From NCBI GenBank assembly GCA_016869535.1, contig VGDX01000002.1, positions 62,001 to 126,000 of the forward strand: DNA of 64,000 bases, in the 5' to 3' direction. The number at the start of each line of letters is the position of its first letter. Within the stretch, counting starts at the first letter, position 1. This DNA is from Alphaproteobacteria bacterium (GTDB lineage: Bacteria > Pseudomonadota > Alphaproteobacteria > Rhizobiales > Methyloligellaceae). Shown piece after piece: positions 11,788 through 19,322 of the stretch. Position numbers and translations under genes: made by a program. Below the pieces are notes generated by a model. The model saw only the letters and a program-made list of their open reading frames with translations. It had not been told where the DNA came from and ran no database searches.

Positions 11788-11881
11788 ACGCGGCATGGCT
11801 CTCCAGGCTGTGCCGCTGCCCTCCTTGGGCGTTTCCTCCCTAGACTTGGGCCGCTCGTCCAATCGAGCGGCCCATTTTTTT
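11788..11881 (+). ncRNA. Candidate trans-acting small RNA with anti-Shine-Dalgarno loops
   Basis: About 94 nt between hisN and the amidohydrolase gene, on the opposite strand to both. The first stem is GCGGCA (11790-11795) with TGCCGC (11811-11816). The second is GCCC/GGGC (11818-11830) with loop TCCTT. A single-stranded CCTCCC follows at 11835-11840, then a strong terminator. Loops and linkers rich in CCUCC, complementary to ribosome sites, are known in alphaproteobacterial small RNAs such as the alpha-r14/NfeR1 family and the CuckooRNAs. Membership of either family is inference. The RNA at 56401 has the same plan. Confidence 0.62.
11848..11881 (+). terminator. Rho-independent terminator of the intergenic small RNA
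   Basis: A perfect 10-bp stem, GGGCCGCTCG (11848-11857) with CGAGCGGCCC (11864-11873), has a 6-nt loop and is followed by A and seven Ts (11875-11881). The T-tract exists only in the plus direction, although both flanking genes are on the minus strand. It therefore ends a plus-strand transcript that starts in this gap. Confidence 0.88.
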
Positions 11882-11897
11882 GTGTCGTAGCTTGAAC

Positions 11898-12794
11898 TTA
11901 CTCAGCGGCGGCGCGTGGAACGGCAAGCCCCGGAGTGCCCGCCGCGATCGCCCGGACCATGGTATCGAGGTTGCTATTTAGCCGGGTAAACCCGGCAGAT
12001 TTCTCGAAAGTGACCTCGTCCATATAAAGCGCGCGATTGATCTCGATCTGCAGCGCGTGCCGCCCCTTATGCGGGCGTCCGTAATGCTCGGTGATGTAAC
12101 CCCCAGCATAGGGCTTGTTGAGCGCCACTTTGTGTCCGAGTCCCTTGAGATGACTGGCAGCAATCCGGGTCAATTCGGCGCTGCACGAGGTGCCGAAACG
12201 GTCGCCGAGAACGAAATCAGGCCGGTCGCCGCCATCTGTCACAGGACTAGAAGGCATTGAGTGGCAATCGATCAGGACGGCAAGACCGAACTCCTTCTGC
12301 GCGTTCAGCAGCAATCTCTTCAACGTCTCATGGTAGGGCGTATAGAGGCGGTTAATACGCTCGAGCGCCGCGCCCACGCTCAGCGGCTCACGATAGATCT
12401 CGTCGGATTCCGCCACGATACGGGCAATAGTACCGAGACCGCCAACCACCCGTACCGATTGAGTATTGGCGTAATGGGGCAGGCCGTCGCGGAACAGAAC
12501 CGGATCGAGCTCATAAGGCTCCCGGTTGACATCGAGATAAGCGCGCGGGAAATGGGCATGGAGCAGGGGCGCGCCTAGATCGGTGACAAAGCCGAACAAT
12601 TCCTCGACATAGGAATCCTCCGATCGCCTGAGCGACATCGGGTCGAGCCGCGAGGCCTCGAGGAAGGCGCGCGGATAGATGCGGCCGCTATGGGGTGAGT
12701 TAAAGACGAAAGGCAGGGTAAGCTGTTGCGGCTGCGCCACGGTAAACGGTGGCGCAAGCTCACTCTCGATCGCCTCGGCCTCATTTGGGCTCAT
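11898..12794 (-). CDS. N-formylglutamate amidohydrolase family protein
   Basis: A zinc-dependent amidohydrolase of the HutG/FGase family (298 aa). Known members hydrolyse N-formyl-L-glutamate in histidine degradation. Conserved blocks seen are FNSPHSGRIYP, RAYLDVNREPYELDP, VLIDCHSMPS and ALQIEINRALYMD. ATG 12794 is chosen over the in-frame TTG 12800 because AAGGA lies just upstream. No other hut gene is nearby, so the substrate is not certain. A second, more divergent member of the family is at 19551. Confidence 0.88.
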   Translation of the reverse strand: MSPNEAEAIESELAPPFTVAQPQQLTLPFVFNSPHSGRIYPRAFLEASRLDPMSLRRSEDSYVEELFGFVTDLGAPLLHAHFPRAYLDVNREPYELDPVLFRDGLPHYANTQSVRVVGGLGTIARIVAESDEIYREPLSVGAALERINRLYTPYHETLKRLLLNAQKEFGLAVLIDCHSMPSSPVTDGGDRPDFVLGDRFGTSCSAELTRIAASHLKGLGHKVALNKPYAGGYITEHYGRPHKGRHALQIEINRALYMDEVTFEKSAGFTRLNSNLDTMVRAIAAGTPGLAVPRAAAE

Positions 12795-12850
12795 GGCCAA
12801 TCCTTCATTCAGGGCCTTTTGGGATAGTACCCCAGCAGCCTGGCTTCGCT

Positions 12851-12875
12851 CTTAACTCTGCCAATGAGAGTTAAG
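12851..12875. repeat. 9-bp perfect inverted repeat upstream of cpdR
   Basis: CTTAACTCT (12851-12859) and AGAGTTAAG (12867-12875) are exact inverted copies with a 7-nt spacer. They lie in the 220-nt gap between the amidohydrolase and cpdR, about 140 nt before cpdR. The element could be an operator or a hairpin. No T-tract follows on either strand, so it is not an obvious terminator. Confidence 0.4.
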
Positions 12876-13014
12876 CCTGTCTAGGCGTCTTCTGCCTTGT
12901 GCGACGGCGAATAAGACGCGATGATTTGGGTTCGGGATGCCGGCGTCAGGCCGTTTACCAAGTCGTTTACGAAGTTCGTGTACGCCCAAAAGGGCGAGAG
13001 TAAGGGGGACTGGG

Positions 13015-13404
13015 ATGGAGGCGAACGATCCGCGGGCGGGCAGTGTGCAGCGTATTCTCCTCGCTGAAGATGACGAGGACATGCGCCGCTTCCTGGTGAA
13101 AGCGCTGGAGAAGGCCGGTTACGACGTCGTGTCTTTCGGGAACGGGCTTGAGGCTTACGAGCGGCTGAAGGAGGAGCCCTTCATGCTGCTGCTCACCGAC
13201 ATCGTGATGCCGGAAATGGACGGCATCGAGCTGGCGCGCAAAGCGAGTGAGCTCGACCCCGACCTCAAGATCATGTTCATCACCGGCTTCGCGGCGGTCG
13301 CGCTCAACCCCGACAACAACGCGCCGAAGGATGCCAAGATCCTGTCCAAGCCCTTCCATCTGCGCGACCTGGTCGATCAGGTCGAGCGCATGCTTGCGGC
13401 GTAG
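13015..13404 (+). CDS. cpdR: Single-domain response regulator CpdR
   Basis: This receiver-only protein of alphaproteobacteria, when unphosphorylated, directs ClpXP to degrade CtrA and other cell-cycle proteins. In known systems CckA-ChpT phosphorylation inactivates it. The sequence reads RILLAEDDEDMRRFLVKALEKAGYDV, with the phospho-acceptor Asp62 in LTDIVMPEMDG, a Thr/Gly switch (FITGFA) and Lys in KILSKPF. The start is ATG 13015 with GGGGG upstream, giving 129 aa; the longer frame from 12937 adds an unconserved Arg-rich stretch. It has no kinase neighbour, as usual. Confidence 0.93.
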   Translation: MEANDPRAGSVQRILLAEDDEDMRRFLVKALEKAGYDVVSFGNGLEAYERLKEEPFMLLLTDIVMPEMDGIELARKASELDPDLKIMFITGFAAVALNPDNNAPKDAKILSKPFHLRDLVDQVERMLAA

Positions 13405-13476
13405 GACGTTTTTTACGGTTCGGTCGGGTTGCCTTTACCAGGCGTAACCCGATATAGAAGGCATCCCCAAAAGCAC

Positions 13477-13552
13477 GGGCGCGTAGCTCAGCGGTACGAG
13501 CACTGCGTTGACATCGCAGGGGTCACTGGTTCGATCCCAGTCGCGCCCACCA
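13477..13552 (+). tRNA. tRNA-Val (anticodon GAC)
   Basis: A complete cloverleaf can be folded. The acceptor stem GGGCGCG pairs with CGCGCCC, the D arm is GCTC/GAGC, and the anticodon stem CTGCG/CGCAG encloses TTGACAT with anticodon GAC. The T arm ACTGG/CCAGT encloses TTCGATC. The CCA end is encoded at 13550-13552. It stands alone downstream of cpdR. Confidence 0.96.
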
Positions 13553-13655
13553 TTCCCCTCTAAGGAAACATTTGACTGGGCCCGCCTTCGCAGCTGGCTC
13601 ACCGCATTGGGGTTCGTCAATATTCGTCGAACGGTTGGGTGGGCATCACCGCTAA

Positions 13656-14015
13656 TTACAAATCGACGATCGTCTTGAAGCCGCCATAGATCATCCGCTT
13701 GCCATCAAAAGGCATCTCCTTTCCTGCCATCATTTTAGCAAGGCGCGGATCCTTCATGATTTTGGCATTGATCCGGTCGCGGTCGCGACGCGACTTGTAG
13801 ACGATATAGGAGAACACCACCGTCTCATTCGGCTTGCGCTTGACGCTGCGCGGGAAGGACGTCCACTTGCCGACCTTAACGTCGTCGGCGACGCACTCCT
13901 TGAACTCGAGCGCGCCGTACTCTTTCCAGATCCTGCCGGCCTTGCGCGCTAGATTGCGATAGGCAGGGATCTTCTTCTTTGGGACAGGCACGATAAATCC
14001 ATCGACATAGACCAT
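13656..14015 (-). CDS. DUF1428 family protein (YbaA-like)
   Basis: A small cytoplasmic protein with a ferredoxin-like alpha/beta-barrel fold (119 aa). It starts MVYVDGFIVPVPKKK and carries KVGKWTSFPRSVKRKPNETVVFSYIVYKSR, typical of DUF1428. The function is unknown. It is the last gene of a minus-strand run that starts with the ArsR regulator at 15857. It is 67 nt from the VOC gene, so it is probably co-transcribed with the SRPBCC/VOC stress-type proteins. Confidence 0.85.
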   Translation of the reverse strand: MVYVDGFIVPVPKKKIPAYRNLARKAGRIWKEYGALEFKECVADDVKVGKWTSFPRSVKRKPNETVVFSYIVYKSRRDRDRINAKIMKDPRLAKMMAGKEMPFDGKRMIYGGFKTIVDL

Positions 14016-14082
14016 TTGAGTCTCCTTTATTTATGCGGATTACGCTAAGTCGCCTTTGTCGCTTGCGGCGCGTGTCATGATC

Positions 14083-14499
14083 CTACGCGGCCATCGGCTT
14101 CTCGCAGTTTATCATCCACGGCGTGCCGAATCTGTCGGTCAGCATGCCGAATTTCTGCGCCCAGAAGGTCTCCGCGAGCGGCATGGTCACGGTGCCACCT
14201 TCGGCAAAAGCATTGAAGATACGCACAGCCTCCTTCGGGTCTTTAAGCACGAGGGTCACGGAGAACCCTTGCATCTTCTGGCCGCGGCCGGGGGGCGCGT
14301 CTGATGCCATCAACACGCCGTCATCGATTTGAAGCCGCGCATGCAGGATTTTCTTGCGCCATTCCACCGGCACATGCTCTTCAGCCGGCGTGCCTTCGTG
14401 CGGCATCATGGCAAGAATTTTTCCGTTGAGCACCTTCTCGTAGGTCCTGAAGGCCTCCTCGCAATTGCCGTCAAAGGTCAAATAGGGATTCAAAGACAT
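14083..14499 (-). CDS. VOC-superfamily protein, PhnB/YjdN-like (glyoxalase fold)
   Basis: A 138-aa protein of the 3-demethylubiquinone-9 3-methyltransferase-like/PhnB group. It opens SLNPYLTFDGNCEEAFRTYE and ends with FWAQKFGMLTDRFGTPWMIN, the usual signature. Such proteins are dimers with the vicinal oxygen chelate fold. Most have no known reaction, and some act in resistance or isomerisation. It lies in the ArsR-controlled run, 37 nt downstream of an AHSA1 gene. Confidence 0.85.
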   Translation of the reverse strand: MSLNPYLTFDGNCEEAFRTYEKVLNGKILAMMPHEGTPAEEHVPVEWRKKILHARLQIDDGVLMASDAPPGRGQKMQGFSVTLVLKDPKEAVRIFNAFAEGGTVTMPLAETFWAQKFGMLTDRFGTPWMINCEKPMAA

Positions 14500-14536
14500 A
14501 ACAGCTCCTCCAAGATTTGATCGCCCGCCGTTCGGT

Positions 14537-15052
14537 TCAGGACTTTGCCAGATAGTCCTCCAGCTGCTCGAAAGTTCCGGACCAGCCGGCCTCGCAGGCT
14601 CCTAGACCAGCTTCGAACACTTCACGTTCAGTGTCGGTTGCCTCATATGGCACCCAGTGAACCGTAACGGTGGTCTTGCCGGCTTGTTCCGAGAAGGTCA
14701 CAGTCGTCAGCATCTGTCGCGGCCAGTCGGGGCTGAGCGGATGTGTGGTCAGCCCTTCATGCGGATCGGAGAAGGCGGTGATGAAGACAAGCCGTTCCTT
14801 GGGTACGATCTCACGGTAGAGCAATTTCCCCCAGATCTCTTGACCGTCGGGCGATACCAGCCGGTAGTGACAAATACCGCCTGGCCTGAGATCGAGTTTA
14901 ACAACTTCAGAGGCGTAGCCCTTCGGGCCCCACCATTTGGCCATTTGCTCGGGGCTCGTCCAGGCTAGCCACACGCGATCGATCTGAGCCGCGAATGTTC
15001 GCCTAATGGTGAACTCTACGCCTGTGCTCGGCTTGATTCCGATATCGTTCAT
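14537..15052 (-). CDS. SRPBCC/AHSA1 domain protein (first of two)
   Basis: A 171-aa START-like ligand-binding protein of the Activator of Hsp90 ATPase homologue 1-like family. Hallmarks are RRTFAAQIDRVWLAWTSPEQMAKWWGPKG near the N-terminus and a C-terminal helix GWSGTFEQLEDYLAKS. GGGAG lies 7 nt before the ATG. The ligand is unknown. It is one of two adjacent AHSA1 genes (29 nt apart) under the ArsR-type regulator, a common rhizobial arrangement. Confidence 0.86.
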   Translation of the reverse strand: MNDIGIKPSTGVEFTIRRTFAAQIDRVWLAWTSPEQMAKWWGPKGYASEVVKLDLRPGGICHYRLVSPDGQEIWGKLLYREIVPKERLVFITAFSDPHEGLTTHPLSPDWPRQMLTTVTFSEQAGKTTVTVHWVPYEATDTEREVFEAGLGACEAGWSGTFEQLEDYLAKS

Positions 15053-15081
15053 GAGGCGACTCCCTGATCAATGCACCTGAT

Positions 15082-15528
15082 TCACGCGAGATAGCGTTCG
15101 AGCTTGTCGAGGCAGCCCGTCCAGCCCTCGCGGTGCCGGTTGCGTGCAGGCTCGTCGAAAAATTGCTCGTGTATGAGTGTGAAAAGCGAGCCGCCACTAT
15201 CCGGCTTGATGAGTATGGTCACGAGCGACTCGCGCTCGGGCATCGTGCGCCAAGCCCAGGTAAAAACCAGCCGTTCGTTCGGCACCACCTCTTGGTAGAT
15301 GCCGCTCACGTGATGTTCCTCACCGTCCTCGGTGTAGAAGATGATCGCGTATCGGCCGCCCACTCTGACATCGGCCTCGGCATGCTTGACCGGTCCCGCA
15401 TCCGGGCCAAACCACTTCACGATTTTTTCGGGGTCCGTCCAGGCCTCGTAGACTTTTTCCGGCGCGGCATAGAGACGACGTTTGAGGGTAAGGCTTGGTT
15501 CGGTGGCGAGTTTGGCTTGGGCAGGCAT
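15082..15528 (-). CDS. SRPBCC/AHSA1 domain protein (second of two)
   Basis: A 148-aa AHSA1-type protein with LKRRLYAAPEKVYEAWTDPEKIVKWFGPD and C-terminal EGWTGCLDKLERYLA. The start is well fixed by GGAGGAAG 5 nt upstream of the ATG. This ribosome site lies inside the coding sequence of the upstream ArsR gene, which overlaps this gene by 112 nt. The overlap suggests translational coupling. The ligand is unknown. Confidence 0.86.
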   Translation of the reverse strand: MPAQAKLATEPSLTLKRRLYAAPEKVYEAWTDPEKIVKWFGPDAGPVKHAEADVRVGGRYAIIFYTEDGEEHHVSGIYQEVVPNERLVFTWAWRTMPERESLVTILIKPDSGGSLFTLIHEQFFDEPARNRHREGWTGCLDKLERYLA

Positions 15529-15857
15529 GGGTCTTCCTCCACGAAAACAGCGAGGCGATCGAGGCGTTCCGACCAGAAACGCTGATAATGATTGAGCCAG
15601 TGCATGGCTTGCTCCATCGAACCGGCGGTCAACTGGCAGGTGACCGTGCGGCCCGTCTTCATGCGGGTGATTAAACCAGCGTCCGACAAGACATCGAGAT
15701 GCTTCATGATGGCGGGAAGGGACATGGGGAACGGCTTGGCAAGCTCACTGATTGAAACGCTCTCTTGCGCTTCAAGTTGCGCCATCAGCGCACGCCGTGT
15801 GGGGTCGGCAAGAGCGGCAAATGTGCGATCGAGAGCGTTGTCAATATACTTAACCAT
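15417..15857 (-). CDS. ArsR-family transcriptional regulator
   Basis: A winged-helix repressor whose core is FAALADPTRRALMAQLEAQESVSISELA followed by the recognition helix region MSLPAIMKHLDVLSDAGLI. No CxC metal motif is seen, so metal sensing is not supported. The last 37 residues (Pro/Lys-rich) come from the 112-nt overlap with the next gene and are atypical. A 20-bp palindrome covers the start codon, which suggests autorepression. The gene heads a run of two AHSA1 proteins, a VOC protein and DUF1428. Confidence 0.88.
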   Translation of the reverse strand: MVKYIDNALDRTFAALADPTRRALMAQLEAQESVSISELAKPFPMSLPAIMKHLDVLSDAGLITRMKTGRTVTCQLTAGSMEQAMHWLNHYQRFWSERLDRLAVFVEEDPCLPKPNSPPNQALPSNVVSMPRRKKSTRPGRTPKKS

Positions 15858-15867
15858 ATGGTTAAGT
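15848..15867. promoter_or_regulatory. 20-bp palindromic operator spanning the ArsR start codon
   Basis: ACTTAACCAT (15848-15857) is followed directly by its exact inverted copy ATGGTTAAGT (15858-15867). The minus-strand ATG of the ArsR gene begins at 15857, at the centre, so codons 1-3 (Met-Val-Lys) are half of the site. An ArsR dimer bound here would cover the -10 and the start site of its own promoter. Confidence 0.7.
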
Positions 15868-15894
15868 GTATGATCTCCGCGTGACGCTTGTCAA
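15865..15894 (-). promoter_or_regulatory. Promoter of the ArsR operon, predicted leaderless
   Basis: TTGACA (-35, 15894-15889) and TACACT (-10, 15870-15865) are 18 nt apart. Transcription would begin about 7 nt later, at 15858 or 15857, which is the A of the start codon or one base before it. No ribosome site can be placed before the ATG, which agrees with a leaderless mRNA. Confidence 0.6.
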
Positions 15895-16035
15895 GGGTCG
15901 TGAAGTGCCGAATCTTCCTGACCAAGCCTGGGATGACAGATCGTAAAACGGCCTCAATAATCACGATCTTAGACCAGACCCTTCCGCTCCCAATGGTAGG
16001 TGGCGGTTTTTTTGCTGCATTTCGGAGGAAGTACC

Positions 16036-16290
16036 ATGAGGATTTTTATCGTCGCTTCTGCGCTCGTGTTTGCCACAACGACTTCGGTTTACGCGATGGA
16101 CGCGGTCACCGAAGATCAGGTCATGGGGGTCCAGAAGGCGATCAAGGCCATGGAGTGCACGGTCGAGGATACCGGCATAGAGACCGAGGGTTCGGGATAC
16201 GAGGCCGACGACGTCCTGTGCAAGGACGGTCAATACGACGTCTATCTCGATAAAGACTTCAACGTTACCAAGAAAGTCAAAGAAGACTAG
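16036..16290 (+). CDS. Small secreted PepSY-like protein
   Basis: An 84-aa protein with a signal peptide (MRIFIVASALVFATTTSVYA) and a mature domain of the PepSY_2 type (TEDQVMGVQKAIKAMECTVED, then DGQYDVYLDKDFNVTKKVKED). Two cysteines could form a disulfide in the periplasm. ATG 16036 is chosen because GGAGG lies 7 nt upstream. PepSY domains are thought to inhibit proteases or bind ligands, and the role here is unknown. Confidence 0.72.
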   Translation: MRIFIVASALVFATTTSVYAMDAVTEDQVMGVQKAIKAMECTVEDTGIETEGSGYEADDVLCKDGQYDVYLDKDFNVTKKVKED

Positions 16291-16351
16291 TTCGTCAGTT
16301 ATGCCCCCGGGGATACCCCGGCGGCTTACACTCAGCCGATTTCCCAAGTCG

Positions 16352-16380
16352 TTGACAGAACGGGACGCTCTTCTTATGGT
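16352..16380 (+). promoter_or_regulatory. Strong sigma-70-type promoter of rpmJ
   Basis: TTGACA (16352-16357), a 17-nt spacer and TATGGT (16375-16380) precede the bL36 gene by 65 nt. A consensus -35 with ideal spacing fits a highly expressed ribosomal protein gene. Confidence 0.6.
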
Positions 16381-16445
16381 CCGCCCCGGCTCGCGGGCCG
16401 GTTACCGCTACCCCGGCCAATTCTCTCAAACCGATGGATTTTGCC

Positions 16446-16571
16446 ATGAAGATCAAGAATTCGTTGAGGTCGCTGCGCAAACGCCATCGCAACAACCGTG
16501 TGGTGCGGCGTCGGGGACGTCTCTACGTCATCAACAAGACCAATCGCCGCTTTAAGGGCCGTCAAGGCTGA
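16446..16571 (+). CDS. rpmJ: 50S ribosomal protein bL36
   Basis: A 41-residue, strongly basic protein with [20 protein letters not shown] at its start and [16 protein letters not shown] at its end. It is the zinc-free (C-minus) form, lacking the Cys-Cys-Cys-His ribbon, as in YkgO and most alphaproteobacteria. A consensus promoter lies upstream. After the stop, GGCGTC and GACGCC can pair around a T-rich loop. The gene stands alone before the TPR gene. Confidence 0.93.
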   Translation: MKIKNSLRSLRKRHRNNRVVRRRGRLYVINKTNRRFKGRQG

Positions 16572-16626
16572 GCGCCGGCGTCGATTTGTTTTGACGCCAT
16601 AGAATCCCGTTTCGTACTGTTCGGAC

Positions 16627-17409
16627 ATGTTCAGGACACTTCAGGCAGGCGCCTGGTTTCCAGCCCTTTTTGTCGCGCTCATTGTGAGCTTCGGACTTCC
16701 GCCTCGGTCGTCTGCCCAAGAGCGACTCGCGCAAATCTATTTAGACAGTCTGGGAGAGACCAATGACGAGGGAGATGATCTGGAGGGCAGGGAAGGCCTT
16801 CCGCCGCCCGACGCCAAGGAAGGCGAGCTAGAGGGGCAAGAAAGGGCGCCACCGTATTCGGCTGAGGAACGCAAGGAAGATAAGCTCAATCTCGGGCTTG
16901 GCGATGCGCCTCTTGAAACCATTGATAGGCCGAAGCTGCTTGCCGAACTTTATGAGCGTCTTAGGGCGGCGCGCAGTGCTGAAGCTGCGCAACCGATTAT
17001 GACGGCCATCGAGGAACTCTGGCGCATATCGGGAAGTGATACGGTCGATCTGTTGGTTGCCCGCGCCGAACGCTTCATCGAGGAAAAAGATTTCGATCTC
17101 GCTCTGAAGATCCTCGATGCTGCCGCCGACATTGCGCCTGAAGATGCCGAAGTCTGGCATCAGAGGGCAGTTGTGCGTCTCCGTAAACAGGAACCGGAGC
17201 GCGCGTTGGCCGATCTCAGGCGCACGCTCAATATCGATCCGAAACACTATCGCGCCATGTACCAACTTGCCGGCATGCTGGAAGCGCTTGGCGCCAAGAA
17301 GGAGGCGCTCAAGACTTATCGCGAGGCGCTTATGATCAATCCCTTCCTGAACGATGCGCGGCGTTCAGTCGATGCCCTTTCCCGCGAGGTCGAGGGTCAG
17401 AAACTCTAG
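16627..17409 (+). CDS. Exported tetratricopeptide-repeat protein
   Basis: A 260-aa protein with a signal peptide (residues 1-30), an acidic low-complexity linker (about 42-90), and at least three TPR units from residue 130 on (FDLALKILDAAADIAPEDAEVW, PERALADLRRTLNIDPKHYRAMY, KEALKTYREALMINP). TPR repeats bind other proteins, so it probably acts as a periplasmic scaffold. No partner is evident. It ends 6 nt from the end of convergent pyk. Confidence 0.8.
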   Translation: MFRTLQAGAWFPALFVALIVSFGLPPRSSAQERLAQIYLDSLGETNDEGDDLEGREGLPPPDAKEGELEGQERAPPYSAEERKEDKLNLGLGDAPLETIDRPKLLAELYERLRAARSAEAAQPIMTAIEELWRISGSDTVDLLVARAERFIEEKDFDLALKILDAAADIAPEDAEVWHQRAVVRLRKQEPERALADLRRTLNIDPKHYRAMYQLAGMLEALGAKKEALKTYREALMINPFLNDARRSVDALSREVEGQKL

Positions 17410-17415
17410 CCTAAG

Positions 17416-18849
17416 CTAGAATTCTTCCGTTTCATCACCGACAAAAGCAATACGCAGCATATTGGTGGCGCCGGGCGTGCCGAGCGGTACGCCCGCCGAG
17501 ATGATCACCCGCTGTCCGGGTAGTGCGAAGCCCTCCTGGTAGGCGATACGGGAGGCTTTCGCCACCATGTCGTCGAGGTCGCGAGGGTCGTCAGTCAGCA
17601 CGCAATGCAGGCCCCATACGACTGAGAGTTTGCGCGCCGTCGTTGGAATCGGAGTCAAAGCGAGGATCGGCTGATGCGGACGCTCTCGCGCGGCGCGGAG
17701 GCTTGTGGCGCCTGAGGCCGTATAACAGATGATGGCCGAAAGATTTAGCGTTTCTGCCACCGTGCGCGCCGCAGCTGAAATGGCGTCGGCGCCGGTTGCT
17801 TCCGGGTCGATGCGCTGGGCATGAATGATTGCCTCATAAAGAGGATCGCGCTCCACCTCGATGGCCACGCGATCCATCGTTGCTACCGCCTCGACCGGAT
17901 ATTTCCCGACCGCAGATTCTGCCGACAGCATCACCGCGTCAGCCCCTTCGAATACGGCGGTTGCCACGTCGGAAACCTCGGCGCGCGTCGGTATAGGAGC
18001 GAAGATCATCGATTCCAACATTTGCGTGGCGATAACCACCGGCTTGCCGGCATTGCGCGCGGTCCGGATGATCTGTTTCTGGATGCCAGGCACCTTCTCA
18101 ACTGGCAGCTCGACGCCGAGATCGCCGCGCGCCACCATGATGGCATCGGCAAGATCTACAATTTCCTTCAATTGGTTAAGAGCCGACGGTTTCTCGATTT
18201 TAGCCATGATAGCGGAGCGACCGCGCGACAGCTTGCGAGCTTCGGCAATGTCCTCGGCACGTTGCACGAACGATAGCGCGATCCACGCCACACCAAGCGA
18301 CATGGCGTGTTCCACATCGGCGCGATCCTTCTCGGTGAGAGAGTCTAGCGGCAGGATCGTGTCGGGAAGGCTGATGCCTTTACGGCTGCCTAGTAAGCCA
18401 CTTGTCATCACCTCGGCATCAATGCGCACGTCACTTGCCTCGACAATGCGAAGCTTGAACTTACCGTCGTCAAGCAAAAGCGTGTGGCCGGCTTCCACCG
18501 ACTTGAAGATCTCGGGATGCGGCAGGTGCACGCGGCCCAAGCCGCCGATTGCCTCGCGGCGGACGAAAGTCAATATGTCTCCCTCGGTGAGCCTGATCGA
18601 GCCGGACTCGAATTTGCCGATGCGGAGTTTAGGGCCTTGCAGATCGACTAGGATGCCGATGGGCCGCGAGAACTCGGCCTCGAGCTTTCGGACGATGGCG
18701 TGGATGTCGCTTAGAGTTTCGTGGCTCGCGTGACTCATGTTCACGCGAAAAACATCGGCACCTGCTTCGAACAGGCGGCGCATCGTCTCTTCGTTTTGGG
18801 AGGCAGGTCCGAGAGTGGCGACGATCTTGACCCGGCGATTGCGCCTCAT
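17416..18849 (-). CDS. pyk: Pyruvate kinase
   Basis: Pyruvate kinase catalyses the last step of glycolysis, phosphoenolpyruvate plus ADP to pyruvate plus ATP. The protein is 477 aa. Seen motifs are KIVATLGPAS, DVFRVNMSHAS, the active-site IMAKIEKPSALNQL, and the metal and potassium site MVARGDLGVELP. The C-terminal allosteric domain is present (AVATMDRVAIEVE, GQRVIISAGVPLG). The start overlaps the DUF1036 stop by 4 nt, indicating translational coupling, a known Hyphomicrobiales gene pair. Confidence 0.97.
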   Translation of the reverse strand: MRRNRRVKIVATLGPASQNEETMRRLFEAGADVFRVNMSHASHETLSDIHAIVRKLEAEFSRPIGILVDLQGPKLRIGKFESGSIRLTEGDILTFVRREAIGGLGRVHLPHPEIFKSVEAGHTLLLDDGKFKLRIVEASDVRIDAEVMTSGLLGSRKGISLPDTILPLDSLTEKDRADVEHAMSLGVAWIALSFVQRAEDIAEARKLSRGRSAIMAKIEKPSALNQLKEIVDLADAIMVARGDLGVELPVEKVPGIQKQIIRTARNAGKPVVIATQMLESMIFAPIPTRAEVSDVATAVFEGADAVMLSAESAVGKYPVEAVATMDRVAIEVERDPLYEAIIHAQRIDPEATGADAISAAARTVAETLNLSAIICYTASGATSLRAARERPHQPILALTPIPTTARKLSVVWGLHCVLTDDPRDLDDMVAKASRIAYQEGFALPGQRVIISAGVPLGTPGATNMLRIAFVGDETEEF

Positions 18850-19322
18850 TGCGTCGGCTTCGCTTCGTCCTCGGGATCGGTCAGGCGGACGGTCCAGTCC
18901 CGTTCCTCCCCGGTATCGACCTCGAAGAAACCGGTGTGTTTATAGCTGCGCTTAACGCAGTCCTTGACGTCACGGATGGTGAAGGACTTGTCGTCGGTGC
19001 ACATAGTTAGACTGCCGGCCCATTCTCCGCCCCGGTCGTAGTCAACGGCGTGTATGTAATAGTAACGGCCGATCAGGGCGCCTTTGAGCAGGGTCTCGCA
19101 GGTATGTGAAGCGATGTTCCACCAGCCCTCGGTAGCCCATCCTTCCGCGTCCTTGTAGCCGATAGCGACGCCGACCCGGCTCGTCGTGGTGTTGCAGAGC
19201 TTGAGATCGGCCTTGGCGGGCGTAACGGTGGAACACGTCACGACAGCAAACCCCGCGCAGAGAGCGGCGCCTGCCCACCAACGGGGAGGGGCCCAGTATC
19301 TGATCGGGTCGGAAGCGAACAT
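18846..19322 (-). CDS. DUF1036 exported protein
   Basis: A 158-aa periplasmic protein of the DUF1036 family. A membrane-spanning or signal segment (WWAGAALCAGFAVVTCSTVTPAKA) precedes the family core DLKLCNTTTSRVGVAIGYKDAEGWATEGWW, GRYYYIHAVDY and CTDDKSFTIRD. Several cysteines suggest disulfides. ATG 19322 is preferred; an in-frame TTG at 19361 would add 13 residues. The function is unknown. It is the first gene of the DUF1036-pyk operon. Confidence 0.8.
   Translation of the reverse strand: MFASDPIRYWAPPRWWAGAALCAGFAVVTCSTVTPAKADLKLCNTTTSRVGVAIGYKDAEGWATEGWWNIASHTCETLLKGALIGRYYYIHAVDYDRGGEWAGSLTMCTDDKSFTIRDVKDCVKRSYKHTGFFEVDTGEERDWTVRLTDPEDEAKPTQ

Noticed and set aside
12851..12875. Inverted repeat as terminator of the amidohydrolase or cpdR transcript
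   Set aside because: It lies upstream of both genes' starts, and neither side has a T-tract.
13435..13620. Small minus-strand frame over tRNA-Val
   Set aside because: It is the antisense of the tRNA gene and has no ribosome site.
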